Assembly (NCBI RefSeq): GCF_001244545.1
Contig: NZ_LN852695.1
Span: forward strand, 372,001-436,000
Source of the DNA: Candidatus Stoquefichus sp. SB1
GTDB lineage: Bacteria > Bacillota_I > Bacilli_A > Erysipelotrichales > Coprobacillaceae
DNA: 64,000 nt
Direction: 5' to 3'
The position numbers and the translations under genes are program-made. Below the pieces are notes generated by a model. The model searched no databases. It saw only the letters and a list, made by a program, of their open reading frames with translations, and was not told where the DNA came from. Position 1 is the stretch's first letter. Every line of letters starts with the position of its first letter. This document shows positions 22,590 through 30,675 of this stretch, in pieces.

Positions 22590-23258
22590 TTAAGGGAATA
22601 GTAAAGTTTCAAAAGCAATAATCGTTTCACCAAAGAAAGTATTACTACGATTTAAATCATGTGAAAAAGAATCATATTGACCAATTAATATGGGAAGTGT
22701 GGAATACTTAAAAATAGGGGAATCTTGATTACCAATGAAACTAATAATTGAAACATGATTCTGATGAGCAGTTTCAACTATCTCATTTAAGCGTGGTGTT
22801 TTTCCAGAATATGAGATAACAATTAAGATAGTGTCCTGGTTAAAGATTTGACTAAACATTTCCATATGGACAACACACATTGACTGATAATTAAGTAATG
22901 TTAAACGTTGTTGCATATATTCTGCAATGGGTGCAGAAAAACCAAGACCAAAAACAACAATTCTTTTTTGTTTATCTTCAAGCAAATGAGAAAACTGAGC
23001 TTGATACTCATGATAGCGATGCTTAAAATCGTTAGATGTATCCTTGGTAGATGTCAGGTGATAAATCATATCACTATATCCTTCAAAACCAAACTTATTA
23101 CAAAGTTTATAAATGGTTGAAGTACTTGTATAGTTATCTTTTGCCATTTGACGTATACCAATTGACTTTAATTCCTCAATATGTTCTTTCATATAGGCAA
23201 CTATTTGTAATTCTAAGTCATTAAGTTCATATTTCTCTGATAAATGCACAATATTCAT
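22590..23258 (-). CDS. RpiR/MurR-family regulator (HTH-SIS)
   Basis: The N-terminal HTH_6 domain (residues 10-70; IRQMAKDNYTSTSTIYKLCNKFGFEGY) is followed by a SIS phosphosugar-binding domain (about 95-215; VVFGLGFSAPIAEYM, ILIVISYSGKTPRLNEIVE). Such proteins sense sugar phosphates. The ATG follows a perfect AGGAGGTGAATTCTC. At 222 aa it is slightly short for the family. It is divergent, across 56 bp, from the RarA-like protein and EIIC genes, so it very probably regulates that PTS operon in response to the imported sugar phosphate. Confidence 0.9.
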   Translation of the reverse strand: MNIVHLSEKYELNDLELQIVAYMKEHIEELKSIGIRQMAKDNYTSTSTIYKLCNKFGFEGYSDMIYHLTSTKDTSNDFKHRYHEYQAQFSHLLEDKQKRIVVFGLGFSAPIAEYMQQRLTLLNYQSMCVVHMEMFSQIFNQDTILIVISYSGKTPRLNEIVETAHQNHVSIISFIGNQDSPIFKYSTLPILIGQYDSFSHDLNRSNTFFGETIIAFETLLFP

Positions 23259-23314
23259 GAGAATTCACCTCCTAGCACAATTATGTCATAGAAAAAAGAA
23301 AGGGGCAAGAAATT

Positions 23315-23926
23315 ATGGCAAAAACAATGTATGATCCATGGTCAAAAATTACAACAAGAAATGGTTATGCTGGTGATGAAGTGATTTCAGCATTACAAAA
23401 ATCAATCCGTCGAGGATTAGAAGAACAGGCATGTATGTTTGCTTATGAACTTTATGTTTCCTCTCCACAATTAGAAGAAAAATTATGGCGCAGATTATTA
23501 ACAATTTCAGTTGAAGATATCGGTATGGGAAATCCTATGGCAGCTATCATGGTGAATAATTTATATCGAATGAGTAGAGAATTTGATTATTCTGATGGTG
23601 ATAGATCTATCTATTTTATTCATGCAATTCGTTATATGTGTCAATCTGAAAAAGATCGTTCAAGTGATTTATTAAAGAATATCTGTATTAAATCTTTTGC
23701 GATGGGAAAATTTCCAGAAGTTCCTGATTACGCATTAGATAAACATACACAACGTGGGCAGGCAATGGGGAGAGATTCTTTTCATTTCTTAAATGAAGCC
23801 AGTCAAGTGATTCCACAAAAAGAAGTAGATAATGATTATAAAGAAAGATATGCAAAGATCTTAGAAGAATATGATCCAGAAAATGTTGTTGATTCAGCAT
23901 TTCAATTTAATGGATGGCAATTTTAA
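23315..23926 (+). CDS. Stand-alone RarA/MgsA C-terminal-domain-like protein
   Basis: A 203-aa soluble protein resembling the C-terminal helical/tetramerisation region of RarA (MgsA, WRNIP1) AAA+ proteins. It has YAGDEVISALQKSIRRGLEE, then WRRLLTISVEDIGMGNPMAA, then DKHTQRGQAMGRDSFHF near the end; these are the marks of that region. The AAA+ ATPase domain with Walker A and B is absent, and upstream DNA is the divergent regulator, so this is not a recent truncation. It lies 17 bp before a PTS EIIC gene in the same operon. Its role with a sugar transporter is unknown. Confidence 0.65.
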   Translation: MAKTMYDPWSKITTRNGYAGDEVISALQKSIRRGLEEQACMFAYELYVSSPQLEEKLWRRLLTISVEDIGMGNPMAAIMVNNLYRMSREFDYSDGDRSIYFIHAIRYMCQSEKDRSSDLLKNICIKSFAMGKFPEVPDYALDKHTQRGQAMGRDSFHFLNEASQVIPQKEVDNDYKERYAKILEEYDPENVVDSAFQFNGWQF

Positions 23927-23943
23927 TATAAGGGAGAAAGAGA

Positions 23944-25224
23944 ATGATTAGTGGTTTAGAGAGATTATTAGCACCATTTGCTAATAAATTAGGGAATCAA
24001 AGACATCTACAAGCTATTTCTAATGGAATGATGATGTCATTAGCTTTAATTGTGGTGGGTTCTATTTTCTTAATTGTAGCCAATCCCCCAATTAATTTAG
24101 ATCTTGTTGATTTAAATACAGGTAATATATTTTTAAAAGCGTTAATTGGATGGAAGCAATGGGCAGTTGCTAATTATAATACAATTACAATTCCGTATAC
24201 AATGACAATGGGACTCATTGGTTTAGTGACATCATTTGGAGTGAGTTATTGTTTAGCTGAAAGTTATAAAATGAAAGCAGCTATTAATGGAATTATTTCA
24301 ATGTGTGTCTTTTTAATGATTGCAGCACCTGTTAATGATGGACAATTATCAATGGCTTTCTTAGGTGCTGATGGTTTATTTGTTGCTTTAATTATTGGAT
24401 TATTATCAGTTGAAATTTGTCGTGTTGTTGGAAATAAAGTTGTCTTTACATTTCCTGAGAGTGTGCCTACAGCAGTTACAAACTTCGTGAATTCATTATT
24501 GCCATTAGCTGCTAATATTATCATTATTTATGGATTAAATTTAATAGTTATCGCTTTTTCTCATCAAGCTTTACCTGAGTTAATTATGAGTATTTTAACA
24601 CCAGCAATTTCTGGAGTAGATAATGTCTGGGCATTTATGGGTATTTTTGCTTTTTCAAATATTTTATGGTTATTTGGAATTAATGGTTCTTCAATTATTT
24701 TCCCTATTGTTTTTACTTTAGGATTAACAAATTCAGGATTGAATGCTGATTTAGTTAATAGTGGAAATGCAGCAGAACATGTCATGAATTTACAGATGTA
24801 TCGTTATGCCGTATTGGGCGGTGGAGGAAATACATTAGGATTAGTTTTATTAATGTGTTTTTCACATGTTAAACATTTAAGATCTATTGGTCGATTAAGT
24901 GTTATTCCAGGAATTTGTGGAATTAATGAACCTGTTATTTTTGGTGGACCTATTGTCTTAAATCCTATTTTAGCTATTCCATTTGTATTAATGCCATGTA
25001 TTTCAATAGGTTTAGGAGCATTAGTTCAAAATAGTGGACTTGTCAGTATGGGATATATTATAGATCCATCATTTACACCGTTTTTCGCTCAAGGATTTTT
25101 ATCAGCATTAGATTTTAGAAATGTGATTTTTATGTGTGTATTGGTTGCTATAAGTGTAGCTGTTTATTATCCTTTCTTTAAAGTTTATGAAAAATCAATA
25201 GATGAAAAAGAAGATCAAGAATAA
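23944..25224 (+). CDS. PTS EIIC, lactose/cellobiose family permease
   Basis: A 426-aa membrane subunit with about ten hydrophobic segments. Family marks are FPESVPTAVTNFVNSLLPL, WLFGINGSSIIFP, GGGGNTLGL and CGINEPVIFGGPIVLNP (the substrate-site NEP). It carries the sugar while a cellobiose-type EIIB phosphorylates it; no EIIA, EIIB or hydrolase gene accompanies it. The operon holds only the RarA-like protein in front, with the RpiR-type regulator divergent. A 12-bp stem terminator follows. The sugar is not deducible. Confidence 0.9.
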   Translation: MISGLERLLAPFANKLGNQRHLQAISNGMMMSLALIVVGSIFLIVANPPINLDLVDLNTGNIFLKALIGWKQWAVANYNTITIPYTMTMGLIGLVTSFGVSYCLAESYKMKAAINGIISMCVFLMIAAPVNDGQLSMAFLGADGLFVALIIGLLSVEICRVVGNKVVFTFPESVPTAVTNFVNSLLPLAANIIIIYGLNLIVIAFSHQALPELIMSILTPAISGVDNVWAFMGIFAFSNILWLFGINGSSIIFPIVFTLGLTNSGLNADLVNSGNAAEHVMNLQMYRYAVLGGGGNTLGLVLLMCFSHVKHLRSIGRLSVIPGICGINEPVIFGGPIVLNPILAIPFVLMPCISIGLGALVQNSGLVSMGYIIDPSFTPFFAQGFLSALDFRNVIFMCVLVAISVAVYYPFFKVYEKSIDEKEDQE

Positions 25225-25234
25225 GTTATTATAG

Positions 25235-25266
25235 AAGATTTCATATGATGATATGAAATCTTTTTC
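25235..25266 (+). terminator. Terminator after second EIIC
   Basis: A 12-bp perfect stem (25235-25246 with 25251-25262), GATG loop, then TTT C. Confidence 0.92.
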
Positions 25267-25273
25267 GTTACAG

Positions 25274-25303
25274 TTGTTCAGAATTTCTATTTTGGGTTAT
25301 AAT
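25274..25303 (+). promoter_or_regulatory. Promoter of UDG-like gene
   Basis: TTGTTC at 25274-25279 and TATAAT at 25298-25303, spacing 18 bp. It lies immediately after the preceding terminator and argues against translation starts further upstream. Confidence 0.65.
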
Positions 25304-25321
25304 TATAAAAAGGTGATGAAC

Positions 25322-25927
25322 ATGAATGAATTTGAAAAATTAAAACGAGATATATTAACATGTCAGGCTTGTCAGGATATTATCCCTTATGCACCACGAC
25401 CTATCTTTCAAGGACAACAAGATTCCTTCATTATGCAAATTAGCCAGGCCCCATCAAGAAAAGTAATGGAAACTGGATTACCTTTCAATGATGTGAGTGG
25501 GGAAAAGCTAAGAAATGAATGGTATCAGATAACATCAGAACAATTCTATAACCCGCAATATTTCTACATCACTTCGATTGGTAGATGTTTTCCTGGCAAA
25601 GCCAAAACAGGTGATAATCCACCATCATTTCAATGTGCACAACGCTTTTTAAAGAAAGAATTAGAAGTTGTTCAACCACAAATTTATATTTTAATTGGAA
25701 GTTATGCAGCAAAATTCTTCTATCCTGATTTAACATTAGAAGAATTAATTTTTAATGATCATAATTATTTAGGAAAACCATTATTTGTCTTACCACATCC
25801 TTCACCACTTAATCGAAAGTGGTTAAAAGACCATCCTGATTTTGAAAACAAAAGAATTATTGAGATTCGCAAACAGATTCATCATATCTTGCAGCAATCA
25901 CAAACATTTCCTATAGATTCTGATTGA
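25322..25927 (+). CDS. Uracil-DNA glycosylase superfamily protein
   Basis: A 201-aa protein of the UDG superfamily (COG1573-like). The N-terminal CQACQDIIPYAPRPIFQGQQ and the motif ISQAPSRKVMETGLPFNDVSG correspond to the family's GEAPG...G.PFVG segment. The second motif is LPHPSPLNRKW (HPS of motif B). The N-terminal CxxC is compatible with a metal site, but the four cysteines of family 4 UDGs are not obvious. DNA-repair activity on uracil or other damaged bases is inferred. The start is set at 25322 with AAAGGTG upstream. Monocistronic. Confidence 0.8.
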   Translation: MNEFEKLKRDILTCQACQDIIPYAPRPIFQGQQDSFIMQISQAPSRKVMETGLPFNDVSGEKLRNEWYQITSEQFYNPQYFYITSIGRCFPGKAKTGDNPPSFQCAQRFLKKELEVVQPQIYILIGSYAAKFFYPDLTLEELIFNDHNYLGKPLFVLPHPSPLNRKWLKDHPDFENKRIIEIRKQIHHILQQSQTFPIDSD

Positions 25928-25942
25928 AAGCAAGCATAAAAC

Positions 25943-25972
25943 TTGTAAAAAATCATAAAATATTGTTATAGT
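25943..25972 (+). promoter_or_regulatory. Promoter of murB
   Basis: TTGTAA at 25943-25948 and TATAGT at 25967-25972, spacing 18 bp, 32 bp before the start codon. Confidence 0.5.
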
Positions 25973-26004
25973 GGAGCTAGGTGAAAAGTGATGGTGATAG
26001 ATGA

Positions 26005-26916
26005 ATGATTAAAAATGATCTTGAAAAATATCAAGTGAAATATCAAGAGAATGCTGTTTTAAAAGAATATACGACTTTACATATTGGTGGAGAGGCTGAT
26101 TATATTGTTTTTCCTAATTCTATATCACAAATCCAAATATGTGTAACTTTGTTTAAAAAATATCAGATTCCTTATACTGTCTTAGGAAAAGGAAGTAATG
26201 TTTTAGTATTAGATGAGGGATATCGAGGAGGTATTATTCTTTTGGATGATAACTTTTCAGATATTGAAATGATGGATAAAACACATGTTAAGGTCCAAGC
26301 AGGAATGACGTTAAAAGGATTATGTCAGTTTTGTTTAACTCAGCAGCTTACAGGATTAGAGTTTGCCTGTGGAATTCCTGGGAGTGTAGGTGGCGCTGTC
26401 TATATGAATGCAGGGGCATATGGCGGTGAAATGAAAGATGTTGTTGAAAGTGTCATTTTTTTAGATGAACATAATACAATCAAATGTTTAAGTGGGGAGC
26501 AACTTTGTTTTCATTATCGACAAAGTTATTTTTCACAAAATCAAAGTATTATTCTAGAAGTGATTTATCGTTTAGAAATAGGTAATTTTCAACATATAGA
26601 AAAGAAAATGACTGAATTAATGAATCTCAGATATCAAAAACAGCCAATGGAAAATTATAGTGCAGGAAGTACTTTTAAACGTCCTAAAGGACATTATGCT
26701 TCAGCATTAATTAAATATTGTCAACTTCAGGGATTCAGTATTGGAGATGCTGAAGTTTCTAAAAAACATGCTGGTTTTTTAATTAATAAAGCAAATGCAA
26801 CAAGTAAAGATTTTCTAACTCTTATGCATTATGTTCAAAAAGAAGTTTATGAGCAGACAGGTTATTTATTAGAAAGTGAAGTACAGATTTTAAATCATCA
26901 AGAAAAGACCTTATGA
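26005..26916 (+). CDS. murB: UDP-N-acetylenolpyruvoylglucosamine reductase MurB
   Basis: MurB reduces UDP-GlcNAc-enolpyruvate to UDP-MurNAc with NADPH and FAD, a committed step of peptidoglycan precursor synthesis. FAD-binding motifs are visible: TTLHIGGEADYIVFP, LGKGSNVLVLDEGYRG and GIPGSVGGAVYMNAGAYGGE. The catalytic Ser is in AGSTFKRP, the Glu in LESEVQIL, and the Arg in HYRQSYFS. At 303 aa it is a type II MurB. It overlaps the convergent unknown gene by 6 bp. It has its own promoter. Confidence 0.96.
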   Translation: MIKNDLEKYQVKYQENAVLKEYTTLHIGGEADYIVFPNSISQIQICVTLFKKYQIPYTVLGKGSNVLVLDEGYRGGIILLDDNFSDIEMMDKTHVKVQAGMTLKGLCQFCLTQQLTGLEFACGIPGSVGGAVYMNAGAYGGEMKDVVESVIFLDEHNTIKCLSGEQLCFHYRQSYFSQNQSIILEVIYRLEIGNFQHIEKKMTELMNLRYQKQPMENYSAGSTFKRPKGHYASALIKYCQLQGFSIGDAEVSKKHAGFLINKANATSKDFLTLMHYVQKEVYEQTGYLLESEVQILNHQEKTL

Positions 26917-27501
26917 GGTCTTAGGTAAAATAATCTTTCTTCTTTTTTTAGCACATGTCTGATCATAGATGAGAGATTCAATATTCATAGCAATTAATTC
27001 ACTTTTATGAAAAGAAGTAGAAGTGAGTTTTTTTGTTATATAATCAAAACAATAAATATTTGTAATACAATTAATAAAAATGTATCTATAGAAAAAAGAT
27101 GAAAAATCTAAAGATTGTAAATATATATAAAGTTCACTTTGTTGAATATTATGACAATGAGAAAAGATATAAAGACCATTAGAATGATATTGTTCATAAT
27201 TTTTACTTTTGTCTATTTTACGAAGAATCGCATTATTGATTTTCTCAATAACATGAGGGATATTATCATTTTGATGATCAAAAGGATTCATATCCAAAAG
27301 AGCATATAATGGTTTTTTCATATCAGCGACAGCTTCTTCAGGAGTAATTGCCTGAGTCACTTCAATACCAAAATCCAAAATAGGAATCCGTAAATCAGGT
27401 TTATCTGATTGAATAATTTCATGTTCATTGACATGAAGAATCTTTGTTAATGTTAAAGCAGCATATTTTTCAAAATAGTTTTTACTATACGTTTCACTCA
27501 T
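26911..27501 (-). CDS. Unrecognised protein, possible nuclease-like core
   Basis: I do not recognise this 196-aa protein. An N-terminal SKNYFEKYAALTLTKIL is followed by DKPDLRIPILDFGIEVTQAI, which has the spacing of a PD-(D/E)xK-type core (PD, then an acidic residue after a strand) but ends EVT rather than ExK. The middle has a lysine-rich loop RKIDKSKNYEQYHSNGLYIFSH and the end is basic (KKRRKIILPK). Translation is placed at 27501, downstream of a TATAAT on this strand at 27528-27523 and an AAGGA. It is convergent with murB with a 6-bp overlap. Nuclease function is speculation. Confidence 0.65.
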   Translation of the reverse strand: MSETYSKNYFEKYAALTLTKILHVNEHEIIQSDKPDLRIPILDFGIEVTQAITPEEAVADMKKPLYALLDMNPFDHQNDNIPHVIEKINNAILRKIDKSKNYEQYHSNGLYIFSHCHNIQQSELYIYLQSLDFSSFFYRYIFINCITNIYCFDYITKKLTSTSFHKSELIAMNIESLIYDQTCAKKRRKIILPKTS

Positions 27502-27634
27502 ATTCAACACATCCTTATATCTATTATACAAGGAAATCATCAAAATGTTGACAATAAAAAGATATCTTTTAAAATTGTATGAATAGAGAAGAAATGTTTC
27601 ATATATGATATGATTAAGAAAAGAAGAGGTTGTT

Positions 27635-27640
27635 TATAAT
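27635..27640 (+). promoter_or_regulatory. -10 element of SRAP gene
   Basis: TATAAT at 27635-27640, with no convincing -35, 20 bp before the ATG; AGGAGG lies between them. Confidence 0.45.
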
Positions 27641-27660
27641 AAATATAGGAGGTTATATAT

Positions 27661-28236
27661 ATGTGTGGAAGATATTACTTTGATGGTGAAACCTATCAAT
27701 TGGTTGGAAATATTGTTCAAGATAATCAGGTTGAATATGATGATATCAAGTGTGATTTTAATCCAGGTGAAAATATTCCTGTTATTTTATTTGAAGATGA
27801 AAAATTTGTTTTAAAACCTATGAAATGGGGATATTCAATCAATACAAGTTCTCAAAGAGTGATTAATGCACGTTGTGAAACATTGCTAGAAAAACCAATG
27901 TTTTCACATGATGCAAGAGAGCATCGCTGTCTTATCCCAGCAAAAGGGTTCTATGAATGGGATACTCATAAACATAAGTTTGCAGTTGAATCACCAAATA
28001 ATCAATATCTACTGATGGCTGGAATTTATCGTGTCAAAGAAAATGAAGTGACGATTATTACAACAGCTGCTAATGATGCCATTAAACCTATTCACTCTCG
28101 TATGCCCTTAATCATTTTAGAAGAAGATATCCAAAGATGGTTATTAGATGAACATTATTTAGAAATGTTTTTAGCTTCATCAGGAGAAGACTTAAATATT
28201 GTTTCAGGACAAATGCAGCAATCATTATTTGAATAA
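27661..28236 (+). CDS. SRAP-family protein (YedK/HMCES), abasic-site protein crosslinker
   Basis: SRAP proteins crosslink to abasic sites in single-stranded DNA through Cys2, protecting them. The invariant MCGR start is present, so the catalytic Cys follows the removable Met. The DNA-binding Asn/Arg segment VINARCET, the Glu in GFYEWDT and the His in PIHSRMPLII are also visible. The length of 191 aa is slightly short but complete. The start codon is fixed by the need for Cys2 and by the AGGAGG upstream. It is monocistronic or read into the bcp gene, which has its own promoter. Confidence 0.93.
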   Translation: MCGRYYFDGETYQLVGNIVQDNQVEYDDIKCDFNPGENIPVILFEDEKFVLKPMKWGYSINTSSQRVINARCETLLEKPMFSHDAREHRCLIPAKGFYEWDTHKHKFAVESPNNQYLLMAGIYRVKENEVTIITTAANDAIKPIHSRMPLIILEEDIQRWLLDEHYLEMFLASSGEDLNIVSGQMQQSLFE

Positions 28237-28252
28237 AAGATAGGCATTATAT

Positions 28253-28281
28253 TTGCATTTTGATTTTTAAAACAGTATGAT
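28253..28281 (+). promoter_or_regulatory. Promoter of thiol peroxidase gene
   Basis: TTGCAT at 28253-28258 and TATGAT at 28276-28281 are 17 bp apart. The upstream in-frame ATG at 28277 lies within this -10, which supports the start at 28304. Confidence 0.6.
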
Positions 28282-28303
28282 ACTTACAAAGGAGCGTGAT
28301 TGT

Positions 28304-28756
28304 ATGTTAGAAGTAGGCACAAAGGCACCTGATTTTACATTATTAAATCAAAATGGTGAAAGTGTTTCTTTAAGTGATTATCAAGGGAAAAAGGTGATTT
28401 TGTATTTCTATCCTAAAGATAATACACCAGGATGTACAAAACAAGCATGTGGATTTGCTGAAAATTACCCACAATTTCAAGAAAAAGATGCAGTCATCTT
28501 AGGTGTTAGTAAAGATTCAGTGAAATCACATAAGAAGTTTGAAGAAAAATATCAATTACCATTTCAATTATTATCTGATCCTGAAAAATCAGTCATTGAA
28601 ACTTATGATGTTTTCAAAGAAAAAAACATGTATGGTAAAAAGGTTATGGGTGTTGTAAGAACAACTTATCTTATTAATGAAGAAGGAATTATTGAAAAAG
28701 CTTTTGATAAGGTCAAAGCAGCTGAAAATCCTAACCAGATGTTAAATGAATTATAG
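28304..28756 (+). CDS. bcp: Thioredoxin-dependent thiol peroxidase (Bcp/PrxQ)
   Basis: A PrxQ/Bcp-type peroxiredoxin of 150 aa that reduces hydroperoxides with thioredoxin. The peroxidatic cysteine C44 is in TPGCTKQACGF, with the resolving C49 five residues on, as in the two-cysteine PrxQ type. The active-site Thr precedes in the same PxxxTPGC motif. Start ATG at 28304 with AAAGGAG nine bases upstream. It fits oxidative-stress defence in an anaerobe. A short terminator follows. Confidence 0.95.
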   Translation: MLEVGTKAPDFTLLNQNGESVSLSDYQGKKVILYFYPKDNTPGCTKQACGFAENYPQFQEKDAVILGVSKDSVKSHKKFEEKYQLPFQLLSDPEKSVIETYDVFKEKNMYGKKVMGVVRTTYLINEEGIIEKAFDKVKAAENPNQMLNEL

Positions 28757-28776
28757 ACCAAATAGGTCTTTTTCTT
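28755..28776 (+). terminator. Weak terminator after bcp
   Basis: AGACC/GGTCT 5-bp stem with AAATA loop followed by TTTTTCTTTT; it begins at the bcp stop codon. Confidence 0.65.
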
Positions 28777-28821
28777 TTGGTGTGTTTGGGGTATACTAAG
28801 AAAAAATGAGGTGGGAATGTC

Positions 28822-29616
28822 GTGATTAAATTAATAGCAACTGATATGGATGGAACATTTTTAGATTCACAAAAAAACTTTGATAAAGAGTTTATTGATT
28901 TATTTTATAAGATGAAAGAAAAAAAGATAAAATTTGTAATAGCAAGTGGAAATCAATATTATCGTTTATATCAAAAGTTTCTTCCATTAAGTGAACAAAT
29001 GTATTTTATAGCTGAAAATGGAAGTTATATAGCACAAGGAGCAACAGAACTTTGTTGTGATATTATCCAACCAAAAACTGTTGAAAAGTTAAAATATATT
29101 TTATCTAAAGAATCTAGAATTTTTGTTGTATTGTGTGGTAAAAAAGGAGCTTATATTCTTAAAGATTATTTTGCCTATCGTCAGGAAATAAAAAAATATT
29201 ATTGTGCTTATGCTTTTATTAATTCTTTTGATGAAATTGATGATGATATTATGAAGATTGCTATTTATGATATGGAACATCATATTGAACAAATTATTGA
29301 ACCTATTCAAAAACAATTACCAGACGATGTTAAAGTTGTAACTTCTGGTAATGAATGGATGGATATTCAAAATAAGAATATAAACAAAGGGGTAGCAATT
29401 AAATACTTACAACTGCTTTATAAAATAACATCTCAAGAATGTGCGGCTTTTGGAGATCAGATGAATGACTACGAAATGCTACAAGAGGTTAAATATGCTT
29501 TTGCAATGAGTAATGCAGTGAAACCAATTCAAGATATTGCTTATGAAGTTATTGGTTCACATGATGAACAAAGTGTTATTGCAAAAATAAAAGAATTGCT
29601 AAATGAGGAGTTATAG
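28822..29616 (+). CDS. Cof-type HAD-IIB phosphatase
   Basis: A HAD-superfamily phosphatase of the Cof type, 264 aa. Motif I is TDMDGTF, motif II VIASGNQ, motif III the Lys in NKGVAI and motif IV FGDQMNDYEM. Translation starts at GTG 28822 after GAGGTGGGAATGTC. It overlaps the upstream region of a second HAD gene, whose ATG follows its stop by 1 bp; the two form an operon of paralogues. The substrate is unknown, probably a sugar phosphate or flavin-type phosphate. Confidence 0.88.
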   Translation: MIKLIATDMDGTFLDSQKNFDKEFIDLFYKMKEKKIKFVIASGNQYYRLYQKFLPLSEQMYFIAENGSYIAQGATELCCDIIQPKTVEKLKYILSKESRIFVVLCGKKGAYILKDYFAYRQEIKKYYCAYAFINSFDEIDDDIMKIAIYDMEHHIEQIIEPIQKQLPDDVKVVTSGNEWMDIQNKNINKGVAIKYLQLLYKITSQECAAFGDQMNDYEMLQEVKYAFAMSNAVKPIQDIAYEVIGSHDEQSVIAKIKELLNEEL

Positions 29617-29617
29617 A

Positions 29618-30433
29618 ATGAAGAATTTAAAAGTGATAGCAATGGATATGGATGGGACATTACTCACAGCTAATCAGGAAATCTTACCTTATACAAAAGA
29701 AGTTCTCATGAAGTTACAAAAAAGAGGTATTTCATTAGTGCTTGCTAGTGGGAGAGATATTGATAGTTTAAAGAAAATTGGTCAGAAATTAAATTTGTCT
29801 GATTATTCTCAAAATGGTTATATTTGTTTAAATGGTTTGGAAATATATGATGCAAAAGGGAATCAATTGCATCAAGAGAAAAAACTTCAATTTGAAGATG
29901 CAAGTGTTTTAGCAAACCTTGCGAAAACACATCATATAGATATGATTCTTTTCTTTGAAGAATGTCTTTATATTATGGATTTTGGTGAAACTGGTATAAC
30001 AGAACATCATTTCATGAGTTCAAAAAAATATAAAACTAGAGATATTTCACAAATTCCCTCATCACTATTTAAAGATTTAAGAAAAGTTGCTTTTATTCAA
30101 AAAGAAACACTTATTAATGAAGTTATACCAATTTTACAGAAAGACTACAATCATCAATTTGATATTTGTAAAGTAGAACCTGATTGGGTAGAAATCAATC
30201 CTTATGGCATGAATAAAGGAACTGCATTAATGAAATATGCTAAAATCAAAAATATTTCAACTCAACATGTATTAGCTTTTGGTAATGGAGAAAATGATAT
30301 TTCTATGTTAAAATTAGCAGGAAAAGGTATAGCAATGGCTAATTCTTTTGAAAATGTAAAAGCTATTGCTGATGATATTTGTGGAGATAATGAACATGAT
30401 GGAATTGGGATATATCTTCAAGCGTTATTATAA
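29618..30433 (+). CDS. Cof-type HAD-IIB phosphatase
   Basis: A 271-aa paralogue of the preceding protein: motif I MDMDGTL, motif II LASGRD, motif III Lys in NKGTALMKYAK, motif IV FGNGENDISM. I placed the start at 29618, seven bases after GAGGAG, 1 bp after the preceding stop. The C2 cap (about 85-190) differs strongly from that of its neighbour, so substrates probably differ. It is followed by a terminator hairpin. Confidence 0.88.
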   Translation: MKNLKVIAMDMDGTLLTANQEILPYTKEVLMKLQKRGISLVLASGRDIDSLKKIGQKLNLSDYSQNGYICLNGLEIYDAKGNQLHQEKKLQFEDASVLANLAKTHHIDMILFFEECLYIMDFGETGITEHHFMSSKKYKTRDISQIPSSLFKDLRKVAFIQKETLINEVIPILQKDYNHQFDICKVEPDWVEINPYGMNKGTALMKYAKIKNISTQHVLAFGNGENDISMLKLAGKGIAMANSFENVKAIADDICGDNEHDGIGIYLQALL

Positions 30434-30443
30434 TGAGAGATAA

Positions 30444-30489
30444 AGGCTTGTATGCATTCTTAATAGGAATTGCAGCAAGTCTTTTTTTG
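30444..30489 (+). terminator. Terminator after HAD pair
   Basis: AGGCTTG (30444-30450) pairs with CAAGTCT (30476-30482) including one G-T pair, with further inner pairing, followed by TTTTTTT. The rest of the 242-bp gap to the next gene is AT-rich sequence with no recognisable gene. Confidence 0.75.
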
Positions 30490-30646
30490 TTCAATAGAAT
30501 GTATATGAGTGAGTACATTTTCAAAAATGATTAACTTTTTTTGAATAAAAAAAGAAAAATGAACTTTTTTTGTGTATATATAAGTATAGGGATCTTTTGA
30601 ATGGATATTTACTTTAAGCAATTATTATGGTATATTGTTATTAGAT

Positions 30647-30666
30647 TCCTTATATCAATATAAGGA
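30647..30666 (+). promoter_or_regulatory. Hairpin covering the ribosome site of the Rpn-like gene
   Basis: TCCTTATAT at 30647-30655 and ATATAAGGA at 30658-30666 form a perfect 9-bp stem with a 2-base spacer. Its right arm contains AAGGA of the AAGGAGG ribosome site (30662-30668), so folding would hide it. Alternatively it is a 20-bp DNA operator. Confidence 0.5.
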
Positions 30667-30675
30667 GGTTATGTA

